Shown piece by piece: positions 1-12,230 of a stretch of 64,000 nucleotides of DNA. Origin of the DNA: Capsicum annuum (lineage: Eukaryota > Streptophyta > Magnoliopsida > Solanales > Solanaceae); assembly GCF_002878395.1 (NCBI RefSeq), contig NC_061118.1, forward strand, positions 84,718,673 through 84,782,672, written 5' to 3'. The position numbers and the translations under genes were made by a program. Under the pieces are notes generated by a model that worked only from the letters and a program-made list of their open reading frames with translations, had not been told where the DNA came from and made no database searches. Within the stretch, counting starts at the first letter, position 1, and every line of letters begins with the position of its first letter.

Positions 1-1
1 T

Positions 2-739
2 GCGTATAGGTTGAAAGACCTTGCTTATGACTGGGTTGTTGCTTGGAGAAAAGGTAGAGGTGAGGGAGTTGTCCCTACAACTTGGCAAGAGTTCCAGGAT
101 TCATTCCTAGATAAGTTTTTCCCTTTGGAGATGAGGGAGGTGAAGGTGGAAGAGTTTATGAACTTGCGACAGGGCTCTATGACTATTACAGAGTACTGTC
201 TAAAGTTCAATCAGTTAACCAAGTATGCTCCTGACTTAGTGGCTGATAATCGGGCTAGTATAAGTAAGTTTGTGACTGAAGTGTCTAGATATGTGGTTAA
301 GGAGTGTAGGTCTGCTATGATTAATAGTGAGATGAATCTTTCTAGGATGATGACTCATGCCAAATAGATTGAGGCAGACAATATTAAGGAAAGAGATAGA
401 ATGAGAAGGAATAAGAGAGCTAGGTCCGAGCAGCACGGACAGGGTCAGACTAGATCGTAGAGAGGGAGTCGCCCTCAGTATCAGGATCGTTCGTCTATGC
501 CAGCACCATCATCTGCTAGTGCTCCCATGCCTAGAGGTAGGCAAGATCAAGGTAGCAGGTCATATGCATCCAGGTCCCAGTATAGTGCTGGAAGTAATCC
601 AAATCGTCTCCTGTGTCCTAAGTGTGGAAGGGCTAATTCGGGTGAGTGTTGGGGTGAGAAGAGGGGTTATTTCCAGTGTGGTTACATGGGTCACAGAGTT
701 AGATATTGTCCACAAGATGGACAAGGGCATCGTGACTAA
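2..739 (+). pseudogene. gag: Element A gag (partial) with zinc knuckle
   Basis: Nucleocapsid/capsid precursor of element A, missing its N terminus. The first 118 visible residues match the plant retrotransposon gag fold (tryptophans, FLDKFFP, LRQGSMTITEY). After stops at 365 and 458 the frame continues through an S/R/Q-rich linker to a CPKCG motif and a CCHC knuckle at 668-709 (FQCGYMGHRVRYC), in which the first cysteine is replaced by tyrosine, so zinc binding is probably lost. A third stop is at 737. Confidence 0.85.
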
Positions 740-892
740 CTCCCTCAGACCCAGACTCAGACTGTTAGTGCTCCAGTTTTAATGACTCGCCCAGCCCCAG
801 CTCAGGGCGCCTCTTCTAGAAATACTAGCGGGCAGCACCAGAATAGACTCTATGCTTTACCGTCCTGCTAAGAACAGGAGGAATCTCTCGAT

Positions 893-1245
893 GTTGTTAC
901 TGGAATGCTTCGTATAGTTTAGTTTGATGTGTATGCTTTGTTGGATCCTGGATCTAGTTTCTCATAAGTTACACCTTCGATTGCTGTGAATTTTGAAATG
1001 AGTCCTGAGATTATTCCTGAGCCTATCCTAGTTTCTACCCTAGTGGGTGATTCGATTGTTGCCCAGAAAGTGTATAAAAAGTGTCTTGTTACCGTTCTTC
1101 ATAGAGTCTTGTTGGCTGATCTGATTGAGTTAGACATAGTAGATTTTGATATGATTCTAGGTATGGACTGGTTGTATTATTCTTATGCCTCTATTGATTG
1201 TCGGACCCGAGTGGTCAAGTTTCAGTTTTCAGGTGCATCCGTGAT
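893..1245 (+). pseudogene. pro: Element A aspartic protease domain
   Basis: Retroviral-type aspartic protease that would process the polyprotein. The catalytic triad region reads LLDPGSSFS (D-x-G kept) at about 935-964, followed at once by a stop (965-967). The C-terminal hydrophobic segment [11 protein letters not shown] is present at about 1145-1175. Two further stops (869, 920) lie just upstream. It is in the same frame as gag and RT. Confidence 0.8.
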
Positions 1246-1399
1246 TGAGTGGTCTGGGGATTCTGTGTCACCCAAGAGTCATTTTATCTCTTACCTCAAA
1301 GCTAGAAAGCTTATTTCCAAGGGGTGTATTTACCATTTGATTAGAGTCAAAGACACTAAGTCTAAGATTCCAACTCTCCAGTCTGTTAACGTTATCAAT

Positions 1400-2330
1400 G
1401 AGTTTTCTGATGTCTTTTCGGATGATCTCCCAGGGATACCTCCTGATAGAGATATAGAGTTTGGGATTGATCTTCTTCCCGATACTCAGCCCATTTCTAT
1501 TCCTCCTTACCGTATGGCCCATGCAGAACTTAACGAGTTGAAAGAGCAACTCAAAGATCTACTCGATAAGGGTTTCATAAGGCCTAGTGTTTCTCCTTGG
1601 GGTGCTCCTGTGTTGTTTGTGAGAAAGAAAGATAGCTCTTTGTGTATGTGTATTGATTACCACCAACTGAATAAAGTCACCATAAAAAATAAGTACCCTC
1701 TTTCAAGAATAGATGATTTGTTTGACCAATTGCAAGGTGCAAGTTATTTCTCAAAGATAGACCTTCATTCCGGCTATTATCAACTCAAAGTTAGGGAGTG
1801 TGACATTCCGAAAAGTGCTTTTCGAACTCGTTATGGCCATTTTGAGTTTCTTGTTATGTCTTTCGGGTTAACTAATGCCCCAGCAGCATTTATGGACCTC
1901 ATGAATCGAGTGTTCAGACCATATCTGGATATGTTTGTCATAGTGTTCATCGATGATATACTGGTGTACTCCCGTAGTGAGGATGAACATTCTGATCATC
2001 TTCGAACTGTCTTGCAAACGCTTAGAGATCACAAGTTATTTTCCAAGTTCAGTAAGTATGAGTTTTGGCTAAGGTCAGTTGCTTTTCTGGGTCATATCAT
2101 TTCTTTCGAGGGTATTAGAGTTGATCCCCAAAAGACCGAAGCTATTAGAAATTGGCCTAGACCTATTTCTCCGACTTATACCCAAAGTTTCTTGGGTTTA
2201 GCTGGCCATTACCACCATTTTGTTGAGGGTTTCTCCTCTATAGCATCTCTTATGACTCGGTTGACCCAAAAGAAAGTAAAGTTCTTGTGGTCCGAATCTT
2301 GTGAGAAGAGTTTTCAAAAGTTGAAGACTT
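1400..2330 (+). pseudogene. pol: Element A reverse transcriptase domain
   Basis: RNA-dependent DNA polymerase of element A. Uninterrupted from 986 to 2330. Recognisable gypsy RT blocks in order: [59 protein letters not shown], and the catalytic box FIDD at 1946-1957 (a normal Y/F-x-DD form), then FLGH and the connection region. The active-site residues look intact; the first downstream defect is TGA at 2330-2332 before the RNase H domain. Confidence 0.93.
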
Positions 2331-2332
2331 GA

Positions 2333-2725
2333 CTCACTTTAGCCCCTGTTTTGACTTTGCCTGATAGTATTGATGGTTTTGTGGTGTACTGTGATGCTTC
2401 GAGAGTTGGGTTGGGTTGCGAATTGATGCAGAAGGTTAAGGTGATAGCTTATGCTTCTAGACAGTTGAAACCCCATAAGAAAAATTACCCCACCCATGAC
2501 CTTGAGTTGGCTGCTGTTGTGTTTGCTTGGAAAATCTGGAGACACTATTTGTATGGTGTCCATGTTGATATTTTTACTGATCATAAGAGTCTGCAGTATG
2601 TGTTTACCCAGAGAGAATTGAATCTTAGGCAGAGATGATGGTTAGAATTGTTAAAGGACTATGATATGAGTGTGATATACCATCCGGGCAAGGCCAATGT
2701 TATGGCGGATGCCCTAAGTAGAGTG
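2333..2725 (+). pseudogene. Element A RNase H domain
   Basis: Gypsy-type RNase H that would degrade the RNA strand of the hybrid. Seen: VVYCDAS with the first catalytic Asp, [20 protein letters not shown] with the catalytic Glu region, [11 protein letters not shown] with the third acidic residue, and the HPGKANVMADALSR block at about 2682-2721. A TGA at 2636-2638 interrupts the domain between the last two blocks; the frame is otherwise continuous with RT. Confidence 0.88.
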
Positions 2726-3960
2726 TCCATGAGTAGTGTTTCGCATGTGGTAGAAAGTAAGAAAGAGTTGGATCGTGATGTACGTCGTTTGGCTAGATTG
2801 GGGGTTAGGTTGTTTGACTCTGCTAAAGATAGTATAGGGGTTCAGAGTAGTTCCGAATCCTCCTTGGTTTTGAAAGTGAAGGAAAAGCAATACTTAGATG
2901 CTAGTTTGGTCAGACTGAAGGAGTCAGTCAAGGACCAAAAAGTAGAGGTTTTCTCCCAAGGGGGAGATGGTATGTTGAGATTGTAGGGTAGATTATGTGT
3001 CCCGAATGTTGATGATCTGAGATAGAGGATTATGGCTGAAGCGCACGGCGCGCAATATTCTATTCATCCTGGTGCCACCAATATGTACCGAGACTTGCGA
3101 GAAATCTATTGGTCGAGTGGCATGAAGAAAAATATAGCGACATTTGTAGCTAAGTGTGCAAAATGCTAACAGGTTAAGGTTGAACACCAAAGACCTGATG
3201 GTATGATGCAAGAGTTTAGTATTCCCACCTAGAAGTGGGAAGAAATAAATATGGACTTCGTGATTGGTTTACCTTCTTCCCGACGCCATCATGATTCCAT
3301 TTGGGTTATGGTTGATAGGTTGACTAATTATACTCATTTCTTGCCTTTTCATACTTCATATACTGCTGAAGATTACACTAGATTGTATATCCGAGAGCTA
3401 GTCAGACTGCATGGAGTTTCCTTGTCTATCATTTCAGATAGGGGTACTCAGTTCACTTTGCAATTTTGGAAAGCTTTTAAGAAGGGTCTTGGTACCCATG
3501 TTCTTTTGAGTTCTACTTTTCATCTACAGACCGATGGTCAGGCTGAGCAGACCATCCAGACCTTAGAGGATATGTTAAGAGCTTGTACACTTGACTTTAA
3601 GGGAAGTTAGGATGATCACTTACCGTTGATAGAGTTTTCTTACAATAACAGTTTCCACTCTAGTATTGGCATGGCTCCGTTTGAAGCCTTATATGGGAGG
3701 AAGTGTAGATCACCTATAGGTTGGTTCGAGGTGGGTGAAGCGGCTGTGAGTGGTCCTGATTTGGTATTTGAGGCTATGGAAAAAGTTAAGTTGATTAGGG
3801 AAAGGTTGAAAACTGCGCAAAGTCGTCAGAAGTCATATGTGGATGCTAGAAGGAGAGACCTTGAGTTTAAAGTTGGTGACCTAGTGTATCTGAAAATTTT
3901 ACCCATGAGAGGGGTGAAGAGATTTGGAAAGAAGGGGAAGCTTAGTCCCCGTTATGTTAG
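2726..3960 (+). pseudogene. int: Element A integrase (zinc and DDE core)
   Basis: Inserts the cDNA into the genome. The HHCC zinc domain spans about 3040-3180 (IHPG, YW, CAKC). The DDE core is complete: Asp at 3254, Asp at 3437 (ISDRGTQF) and Glu at 3545 (TDGQAEQ), giving the D,D-35-E spacing of integrases. Stops at 2984, 3023, 3167, 3230 and 3608 break it, without any frameshift. The NNSFHSSIGMAPFEALYGR block typical of plant gypsy integrases follows. Confidence 0.92.
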
Positions 3961-4315
3961 TCCTTACAAAATTCTTAGCCGTGTTGGTAAGGTAGCTTAT
4001 AATGTCGAGTTGCCTTCCGAGTTGTTCTCTGTTCATCCAATATTCTATGTCTCCATGCTTAGAAAGCATATTAGCGATGTTGTGGTAGCGGATTCCTCTG
4101 TGAGTGCTGACATTCTAGAAAATCTTTCTTTTGATGAAATTCTTGATTTCAGTGTCCGAAGACTAAGGAACAAAGAAGTTCCCTTGGGCAAGGTGTTGTG
4201 GCGAAACCAATCTGTTGAGGGTACAACTTGGGAAGTTGAGGCGAATATGCAATCCAAGTACCCGCACCTATTTTCTGCGAACTCCGATCAAGCCGAAGGT
4301 ACCGTTCTTTCCTAA
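3961..4315 (+). pseudogene. Element A integrase C-terminus with chromodomain-like tail
   Basis: The open stretch 3626-4315 carries the PYKILSRVGKVAYNVELP integrase C-terminal segment, then VHPIFYVSMLRKH and a chromodomain-like module at about 4127-4270 (FSVRRLRNKEVPLGKVLWRN, then GTTWEVEANMQSKYPHLF). In chromoviruses this module is thought to steer insertion to marked chromatin. The aromatic cage is degenerate, as in other plant Tekay-type elements. Ends at the native-looking stop 4313-4315. Confidence 0.8.
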
Positions 4316-4515
4316 ATCATGCACTTTTGATAAAAGTTGCAGCAGTTCAGCTGTCATTTATTATGTGTTCTGCTGTGGTTTCTTGAATTTATGCGTTCTA
4401 TGTTGCATTCGGAGTGAGAAACAATGTGGTGATGAGTCTAACGAATGGTTTCAGCTGTATGCTCTATTCCCTATCTAATCTTGGCATGTCTAGCATCATT
4501 CGAGGAAGAATGTTT

Positions 4516-4529
4516 CCAAGGAGAGATGA
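4516..4529 (+). promoter_or_regulatory. Element A polypurine tract
   Basis: Purine-rich run (aaggagagatga) directly before the LTR start TGTAGTACCCC. It would prime plus-strand DNA synthesis. Position and composition fit; exact ends are not certain. Confidence 0.6.
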
Positions 4530-6925
4530 TGTAGTACCCCGAGAAATTTTTCGTTGAAATTTTGTGCGTAAACGTGTTGGGTTCTATCTTCTAGAGTGAA
4601 TTATAAATTTTTCCATCGTAATGTCTTATATTATGACCCAGCATTGCTTAGAGTATCAAATAAGCTTTCCAAAGATATGTGGATCATCCAAAACGGACAC
4701 CCGAGTGACAAGTTATGAACATTCCAATCGAACCCTGAATAGTAGTGAACAGTAAAACGTGCAGGAAAAAGTACTGAGGCATGGCGTATTTTTCCTCCAA
4801 CTTTAAATGATCATAAATCCTTGTAAATAATGATCTGGGTGATCTATTATATATCAGCATATAGATCTATGAGTCCTCTTTCCAATGAAATTAGTTTCAC
4901 CCAATTTGTCTGTTGGACCAAAAAGTTATGGTCAATCTACTTCAGCCTAACAAAAGTGAATTTTTGGGTCAACTTTAAACAATATAACTCCTCGTACACA
5001 ATGATCTGGGTGAGATACTATATATCAGCTGAAAGATATGAGAGTCCTCTTTCTAATGAAATTGGTTTCATCCAATTTGGATACCAGAGCAAAACGTTAT
5101 GGTTGATCAACTTCAGACTATCAAAACAGTCTACCAAAGGACAGATTCGAGAATTATATTATTTTTAGGACTTTTGGTCATTCTCCCTCACCCAAAATCC
5201 GTACAAACCTTATATTAGAGCCTATTAGAAGAATTATATGTTATATTTCATCAAATTCCCTCAAAATGAAAACTGTAAGCTCCTACATCCAACTTCAAGA
5301 ACCTCCAAAGTTCACTATTAATTCTGTAAATTTATTCAAGATTCCAAGTTTCTAGTTCAAGAACTCCAAGAACCATCATTCAAAGGCACGATTAACATCT
5401 CAAAAACGAGTATCAATCTAAAGTTCATCATTCAAGGTATGTGGAGTTTTTCAACAAGAACTCTCTTTCGTTCTTGTGCCCAAAAGTAATTTTCTTTACA
5501 AAGACATGATTTTTATTTGATTTTTACGAATTTAAAGCATGAAACAATATCTTATGATGATTATTAAGAAATCTTGATGTTTATGATTTTGAAAGATGAA
5601 TTTACATGTGTGGAGATATAAAGCATGAATCTTGAACGATATTTATCATGATTTTGATATTTGGGTCGTGAATCCCCATTGGAAATTATTTTTTTTTTAG
5701 AAAGTGTCTGTTATAGGCACATTGATGTTGAATATTTGAGATATTTTGAATGATTTGACCTTTTGGTTTTAATAGAGTTGTTTTGAACTCGAGTATGAAA
5801 GAAATCCGCAACGTGGTTGATTTTGATAGATGGGAAGCATGATGGCTCCCGATGTATATTTATATATTACTGAAATTGTTTTGTTGTGGGTTGTCTTTGA
5901 AATGATCTGAGCTAATTACGGGAGAAATCTTTAGCACTGAGTGGAAGGTATAAAGCGACCTTACTTCTCTAGAACTACGTGCCCCCGTAGGAGTGAGCCT
6001 GAGGCTTATTTATATAGTGATAGTTGATATCGATAGTCCTACTCCGATGGCAAAGATAGGATGGCTCTCCCCAACGTGGGTTGTACGTTGGACTCCATGT
6101 AGCTCACATGGTTTATGTCGGTTATAGGATCTCCCAGTGTGTATGTGTTTCCTTTTATCTATGGTGAATGGTGATGTGATTTGAAAGTGGAATTGTGAAA
6201 GTTATTCTTTCGAAAGATTTAAATGATATTTACATTATGAGAATTGATATTCTTGATGAATTGAAAGTGATTGACAAATTATATGATGACTCACATGTGT
6301 TATTGTACTTATTTCATCCTCTCATGATTATGATGATTTTCTTCGGGCTATGTGAGTCTTTCATACATCTTGCATATTTATTATAAATATTTATTATGAT
6401 GATGTTTATAAAATTGCATACACCACCATATACTCGGTTTCTTTCCCTGGTACTGATCCACATCTTCAGATATGGGCTGCATTTTCTCAGAATATAGGTT
6501 CAGGTGTTCAGTTTCAGGTTTGACAGTGATTCTTCGGGCACACTATTTTACATCCTCTGTTGTGGTGAGTCCTCATGTTCCGAGGACGTGATGTCTGATG
6601 TTGGTTTCATGGAATTGTTTACATTTGATAACTGAGTATGGGTCAGTTGGGGCATGTCTCAATGGCTCGCTGGTTTTATTGATTTCTTAGAGGCTTGTCA
6701 GACTAGTATAGATGTTGGGAGTTGACTAATAAGTTGTATTTTGTTATCTTTCTGAAATTCTTTTATTCTTGGATGATGATTACTCTGTTGATATTTGAGG
6801 GTTATTTATGGAAACTCCGTTGATTTGTGTTGAATTGAATGAAAATGGCTCAAAGGGTTAGCTTGGGGTTACTCGTAGCCTCAAGCACCATGTGACGCTC
6901 TAGGACCCATTTTCTGGGGCGTTAC
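4530..6925 (+). repeat. Element A 3' LTR
   Basis: Starts TGTAGTACCCC and ends GGGGCGTTACA, an imperfect TGT...ACA pair. Its last 90 bases align with the (reversed) end of solo LTR C1 at 13085, showing the same broad LTR superfamily. About 2.4 kb long. It has an internal 172-base tandem duplication (separate entry). Small reading frames in it, such as 4830-5168 and 6195-6386, have no protein signal. Confidence 0.85.
4829..5150 (+). repeat. 172-bp tandem duplication inside the element A LTR
   Basis: The word atgatctgggtga recurs at 4829 and 5001, and the following 120 bases repeat with scattered changes (atatatcag, gagtcctctttc, aatgaaatt, catccaattt, agttatggt or cgttatggt). Two copies only. 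Confidence 0.75.
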
Positions 6926-7065
6926 ATACATTGTCTTGTTACATGCTCAAAATTCAGCCAACTCAGGGCAGGTGGGTGGAGGTTGGGTTGGGTAATGGGG
7001 GTGGTCTCCTGTCCTGGTTGGACTTGGGACGCCCACTACAACAAGACCCTAGTGCGGGTCATGTC
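6926..7065. other. Spacer between elements A and B
   Basis: 140 bases after the A LTR, G-rich on the plus strand (ggtgggtggaggttgggttggg). It occupies the place where about 140 bases of the element B 3' LTR end should be, so it is either the flank of A or a replacement of the lost LTR end. No gene seen. Confidence 0.5.
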
Positions 7066-8946
7066 ACAAATCGTAAGTACAACTGAAAGCGAAAAATTAC
7101 TTACACAAAATTTATCCTTAGGTCTCGAAAGTCATCTATGCCAAAATATCTAAGAATGGCAAGAGGGGGATACACCCTAAAACTAAACTAAAACATAAGT
7201 TCAGAACTAGATAACTATGCCAATAAGAAAACATTCCATAGTAACCCAAATATGTTGCTCACTCTGAAATCTGGAGTTAACAACTAAAATCATAAGTGAG
7301 GTCTCTTTGGAGCCGTGGAATGTGTGTTGCTCTCACAAAAGTAAATGCAGGTGTACTATCAGCACACAAGAAAAACAATGTACTTGTAGGGTTATTTGTC
7401 CTACCCAAGATAAGAATATGAGAATATAACTAATTTATAGTACAACAAGTTAATCCATGCTTAATAAACATACACTTAGCATAACTAGCAATAATGAACA
7501 ATTAGGAATCAAACCAACAAGTCAACATATTATCACCAAGTCAAATTTAGTCAAGACAAGTCAAAAACAAGTCAGGGCAATTTATTAAGTACAAAAAAAT
7601 AAATTTTCATGGTTCACTCATAGAACAATCAGACTCACTTGACCCTCGTACATACACACTAAGGGATATACAACCACCCGATAGCCATGACCTGTAGGGT
7701 ACAATTATCGTCCATATACCAAAACTCTTTACACAAGTGTACAACAATCTTGTTCCACCAAAATTCAATGAGAATGTTCTAAATATTGAACATTCTATTT
7801 TTATCAAGTAAGGTAGGTCAAAATCATATAACAACCGTAAATCATTTGCAAGGACCACACCAAACAAAATTCACTAATAAGCCATAGTAAAAGGAAGTTA
7901 ACAAGAACTTATAGCACAAATTTTATTAAAATACAATACCATCACCTACCTCAAAGAAAGCTTGCATAATTCCTCTACGCCAGAGCTTTGCCCTTTCATG
8001 CAATTTCGTCTTGCTCGTGGTCTAGAACATGCATTTAAAGAAATAATTAAAGAAATGACCTACCATTTAGGGATTTATAACTAGGTCAAATTCATGATCA
8101 TTCCCTTCCCATTCTAGGGCTTTTTCATCATAATTCACCTAAAAATATCAATTTTATGAATAAATTAGTGAATTAACAGATTGCAAGGGTAAATTAAATA
8201 TTAATAATCAAAATCCATTAAATTATTCCTTAATTTTCTTGCTTTTACAATTAATTAACAATAATACGCACTAAAACCCTCTCTGAACTCTGTGAATTAA
8301 CAATTTTAAGGCTTAATAATTAAATACGAGTTAACGGAGATGAATTCCTTACCTTAATGAAGCCAAATAAAGAAATTCTGGTGTATTTCATCCTAAATCT
8401 CTCTTTCTTTGACCCAAAATGAGTTTTAGAAAATGAACTATTTTGAAAAATATTTTAATAAATCTGCAATTTGCACTGCTATAGCAATACCGACTATTGT
8501 AGCGATCGTTGACCGCCTTTGACCATTGCTATAATTGGAATTCCTCTATGATGGTGCGTGCCATTATAGTGGAGTGTCGATTGTTATACCAGCTTTGAAG
8601 GGACAAAATGTTCGTCTTCACCCAAAAATCTCACATTTTGCAACACACGTTAAATTGGGACATTTCGAACGTTGCCCTTTACTCTAAGACAAATTTTGAG
8701 AGTTCTACTTATCCAAATTTGATTTCGTAAATTTCTACAGGCTCCTTATCATCTTAGCTAACTACAAATTATAAAAAATACAACTACCCTAGTCAAAATA
8801 ATTTCCATATTTCCCAAAGTCACACCTCACTCAAAAATTGGTCTAAACTTACCTAGCGTAAGATTCAAAACTCCTAAGTCGGGAAGAATTTTGACATGAG
8901 ATTTTAAACATAAGAATCATACGTAAAGACGGATATGGTCATTACA
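7066..8946 (-). repeat. Element B 3' LTR (outer end truncated)
   Basis: Aligns with 18026-19902; homology begins at aaatcgtaagtacaactga and ends at ggtcattaca (8946), the decayed form of GGTCGTTACA in the other LTR. Lacks the counterpart of 17884-18025. The next bases (8947-8970) are not clearly purine-rich on the minus strand, so the polypurine tract is decayed. Confidence 0.85.
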
Positions 8947-9049
8947 AAATATACCAATTTACTCATCGTTCATCCTCGTTTGATCAAACGAGAAATATAA
9001 TCTGAGTAAGTAAGAAGAAGAGTACCTGTATACTCAAACAATTGAGAGT

Positions 9050-10660
9050 ACTTATCCCGTATATCCTTTTTGGTCTCCTAAGTGGATTCCTCAATTGGAA
9101 AATGCTTCTACTGCACCTTCATTGAAAGAATTTCCTTCATACATAATTCTTAAATATCGTGATCTAAAATCACTACCGGTTCCTCTTCGTAAGCCAAGTC
9201 CTTATCTAGAAGCACAGAATCCCACTTAATGATATAGTCTTCATCCCCATGGTAGCTTTTCAAAATTGAAATATGAAATACCATATGGAATCCTCACAAT
9301 TCCAATGGTAGAGATAACCGATATGCAACTGGACCCACTTCCTCAAACACGTCGAGGGGGACCTATATACTAACGGATGAGCATGCCCCTCTTACCAAAA
9401 CTTATGAATCCCTTTATGGGAGACAACTTCAGCAAAATTGGAATATAAACCTTGAAGTACATGTCCCTCAACTTACGATCTATGTACTTTTTCTATCTAC
9501 TTTGAGCAGCCAACAACTTAGCTTGAATGACTCTTACCTTCTCCTGAGCCTCCTTTAGTAAATTCATGCCCAAAGGCTTAAAATCTCCCTACTCAAACCA
9601 CCCAATAGGTGACCTGCATTTTCTTCCAAAAAATGCCTTTAATGGTGCTATATCAATACTAGAATGATAACTATTATTTCATGAAAACTCACATAATAGA
9701 ATAAATTGATCCCAATGACCACCAAAATCAATTACACAGTCCCTTATATGTCCCATATTACCTAAATAGTCCTCTTCAACTGCCCATCAGCTTGAGGGTA
9801 AAAATTTGTGCTAAACGTGAGCTTAGTTCCCAACTCTTCAGGCAACCTATCCCAAAAATCAGAAGTGTACTTTTCATCTCAGTCAAAAATGATTGTACAT
9901 AGCACCCCATGAAGTCTCATAATCTCCTTGACATAAATTTTAGCTAATTGTTGAGAGTTTTAGTCTACCCAAGACAATAAAAAGTAAGTTTACTTCATCA
10001 TTCAATCTACTATCAACCAAATAGAGTTATACTTCCTTAAAATCTTAGGGAGGCCCACCACGAAGTTCATAGCACTATGATCCTACTTCTACATGGGTAA
10101 AAGCATCCTCTAAAGCAACCCCATATGCCTTTGGTGTTTATACTTTACCTGCTAACAATTTTGACACTTATACACATAACCACTATGGACCACTTCATCT
10201 CGATCTCCAATAACACTAACTCAAGTCATAATACATCTTAGATGTGCCCAGAAAAATAGAATAATGTGATCCATGAGCCTCTAAAAGTACATCATAAATC
10301 AAATCATTAAGTCGAGGAATACATAATCTTCCCTTAGACCTCAACACCCCTCTCACTTCAAGAGTGGAATCCGCCACCTCTCCGTAAAGTATTTTATTCT
10401 AGAGCACATTAAAATTTTTATCCTCAAATTTCTTGTCCTTAATCTACTCCGTAGATGTTAACTTTGCCTCTAGACTAACCAACGCACTACCCCTTCCAAC
10501 TCTAAGTCATGGGTATTGTAGTTTTTTTCATGAGTCTTCAACTACCTCAAAGAATAAGAATAACATTCCTATCCTGCATCAACACAGAACCCAAACCCAA
10601 AAGTGAGGCATTACATAAAACTATAAAGTCCTTACCTACAACCGAGAAAAAAAAATAGGT
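9050..10660 (-). pseudogene. int: Element B integrase and chromodomain remnant
   Basis: Reverse-strand translation gives YHGDEDYIIKWDSVLLDKDL and EEEPVVILDHD at 9260-9160, the linker that precedes the chromodomain in Solanaceae gypsy integrases, then VEST-ETKKDIRDKY at about 9100-9050. Further right lie fragments of the DDE core and the C-x2-C zinc region (near 10150-10190). Many frameshifts and stops; no frame longer than about 60 codons survives. Confidence 0.75.
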
Positions 10661-11600
10661 GTTGTAGCCAAGAGTGTCTTTAGATTTTGGAAGTTCTCTT
10701 TATATTGGTCTAATAAAAAATAGCACTTCCTTCTTAGTCAACCTTGTCAATTGCATTACAATGGATGCGAATATCTTGTCAAATCTGATATAATAACTAG
10801 AATGACCAAGAAAACTTTTTACATTGATCATTGAACTAGGTCGATTCCAATTATTTACTACCTCAATCTTCAAGGGATCCACAATCACCCCTTTTTTACA
10901 AACCACATACCTCAAGAAGACAACTGAAGATAACTAAAATTCAAACTTTGAAAACTTAGACAATAACCGTTTCTCCTATAAAATCTCCAAAACCATGTGA
11001 AGATGGCCTACATGCTCTTCCTTACTCTTAGAGTAAACAAGAATATCATCAAGAAACACAATAATAAAAGAATCAAAGAATGACTTAAAGATCTAATTTA
11101 TCAAACTCATAAAGTCTATAGGTGCATTAGTCAACCCCAAAAACTTCACGAGAAACTCATAATAGTCATACTGAATTCTAAAAGTTCTTTTTGATATGCC
11201 CTTCTATCTATTTTTCAACTAATGATAACTCGACCTCAAATCAATTTTTGAAAACACTAACGCACCTTGTAGCTGATAAAACAAGCCATCTATGCTAGGC
11301 AAGGGATATTTATTTCTGATGGTAACCTTATTCAACAAGCTAAAATCAATTCACATCCTCAAGCCATCATTCTTCTTCTTGACAAACAAGACTGGAGCAC
11401 GCCAAGGTGAAGCACTTGGACGAGTAAAACCTTTATCAAGTAGCTCATGTAATTGATTTTTGAGCTCCCTATACTCTGCTAGGGCCATTTGATAAATTTG
11501 AATAGAAATAGGGTGAGTGCCCAGCTCTAAGTCAATACAAAAATTGATATTCCTCTCTGGAGGCATACTTGTTAAGTCTAAAAAAAACATAGCCTAAAAT
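10661..11600 (-). pseudogene. pol: Element B reverse transcriptase and start of RNase H
   Basis: Two readable pieces: 11590-11351 (MPPERNINFCIDL, ELKNQLHELLDKGFTRPSASPW, APVLFVKKK) is the RT N-terminal part, and 10915-10700 (VVNNWNRPSSMINVKSFLGH, YYIRF) is the RT/RNase H connection. Between them the catalytic box reads FLDDILVYS near 11044-11060, so the two aspartates remain despite frameshifts elsewhere. Confidence 0.85.
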
Positions 11601-12230
11601 TTAGAGAATAATTAAATTGAATCTATATAAGGGGACCCTGCATCTCCATCCCAAATATGAGCTAAAAATATTGAACACCCCTTTCCCACTAGCCTCCTAG
11701 CTCGAACATAGTATGTAATCTTTACTACTTTACCCTTATACATTCCCACTCACTCTAGTTCCTTCATCCCAAGCATAGCTAGAGTCACTATCTTAGCATA
11801 AAAGTTTAAAACAACATAATTTGGAGATAACCAGGTCATACCAAAAATTACATCAAAGTCCAACTTATCCAGAATAGCTTAGTCTACCCAAGTCTAGATA
11901 CACATAAATAAAAAAGGACAAAAACGACAAACATAGGTTACTATCACAGACTCACCCATCGAAGTAAACACATAAATAGGATAATCAATAATATTACAAA
12001 CCACATATAGACCCACTGCAAGCTGTAGATATACATAGGAATAATTACACCACAAATTAATAAAATAGATGCCATCCGATCACAGGAAGAAATAATACTT
12101 GTGATCACAATGTCAGAAGCCTCGACACCATCCCTTCTCAATAATACATAACAAAGAGCCCGGTCATTCATCTTAGCTAAATTTTTTTTTAGTTGCACTC
12201 TTCCCCTGGCCTGCTAGATAAGTTATTAAT
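11601..12230 (-). pseudogene. pro: Element B protease and post-gag linker
   Basis: Reverse frame 12198-11944 begins KMNDRALCYVLLRRDGVEASD, the linker that precedes protease in Tekay-type elements; the active site that should follow has drifted (LICG in place of D-x-G). A +1 shift later gives YPIYVFTSMGESV, the flap side of the domain. Ends at the insertion X junction, so the piece that should join the gag zinc knuckle is 4 kb to the right. Confidence 0.7.

Larger units (their letters stand above)
1..6925 (+). mobile_element. Element A: Ty3/gypsy chromovirus (Tekay/Del-like), 3' part
   Basis: The window opens inside gag of a plus-strand LTR retrotransposon; the 5' LTR and gag start lie upstream. 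Visible order is gag, CCHC knuckle, aspartic protease, reverse transcriptase, RNase H, integrase, a degenerate chromodomain, a purine tract and a 3' LTR ending in CGTTACA. Integrase downstream of RT makes it Ty3/gypsy; the chromodomain-like tail points to a chromovirus, most likely Tekay/Del (inference). All coding domains lie in one frame broken by stops only, so the copy is dead but little rearranged. Its TSD cannot be tested because the left end is missing. Confidence 0.93.
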
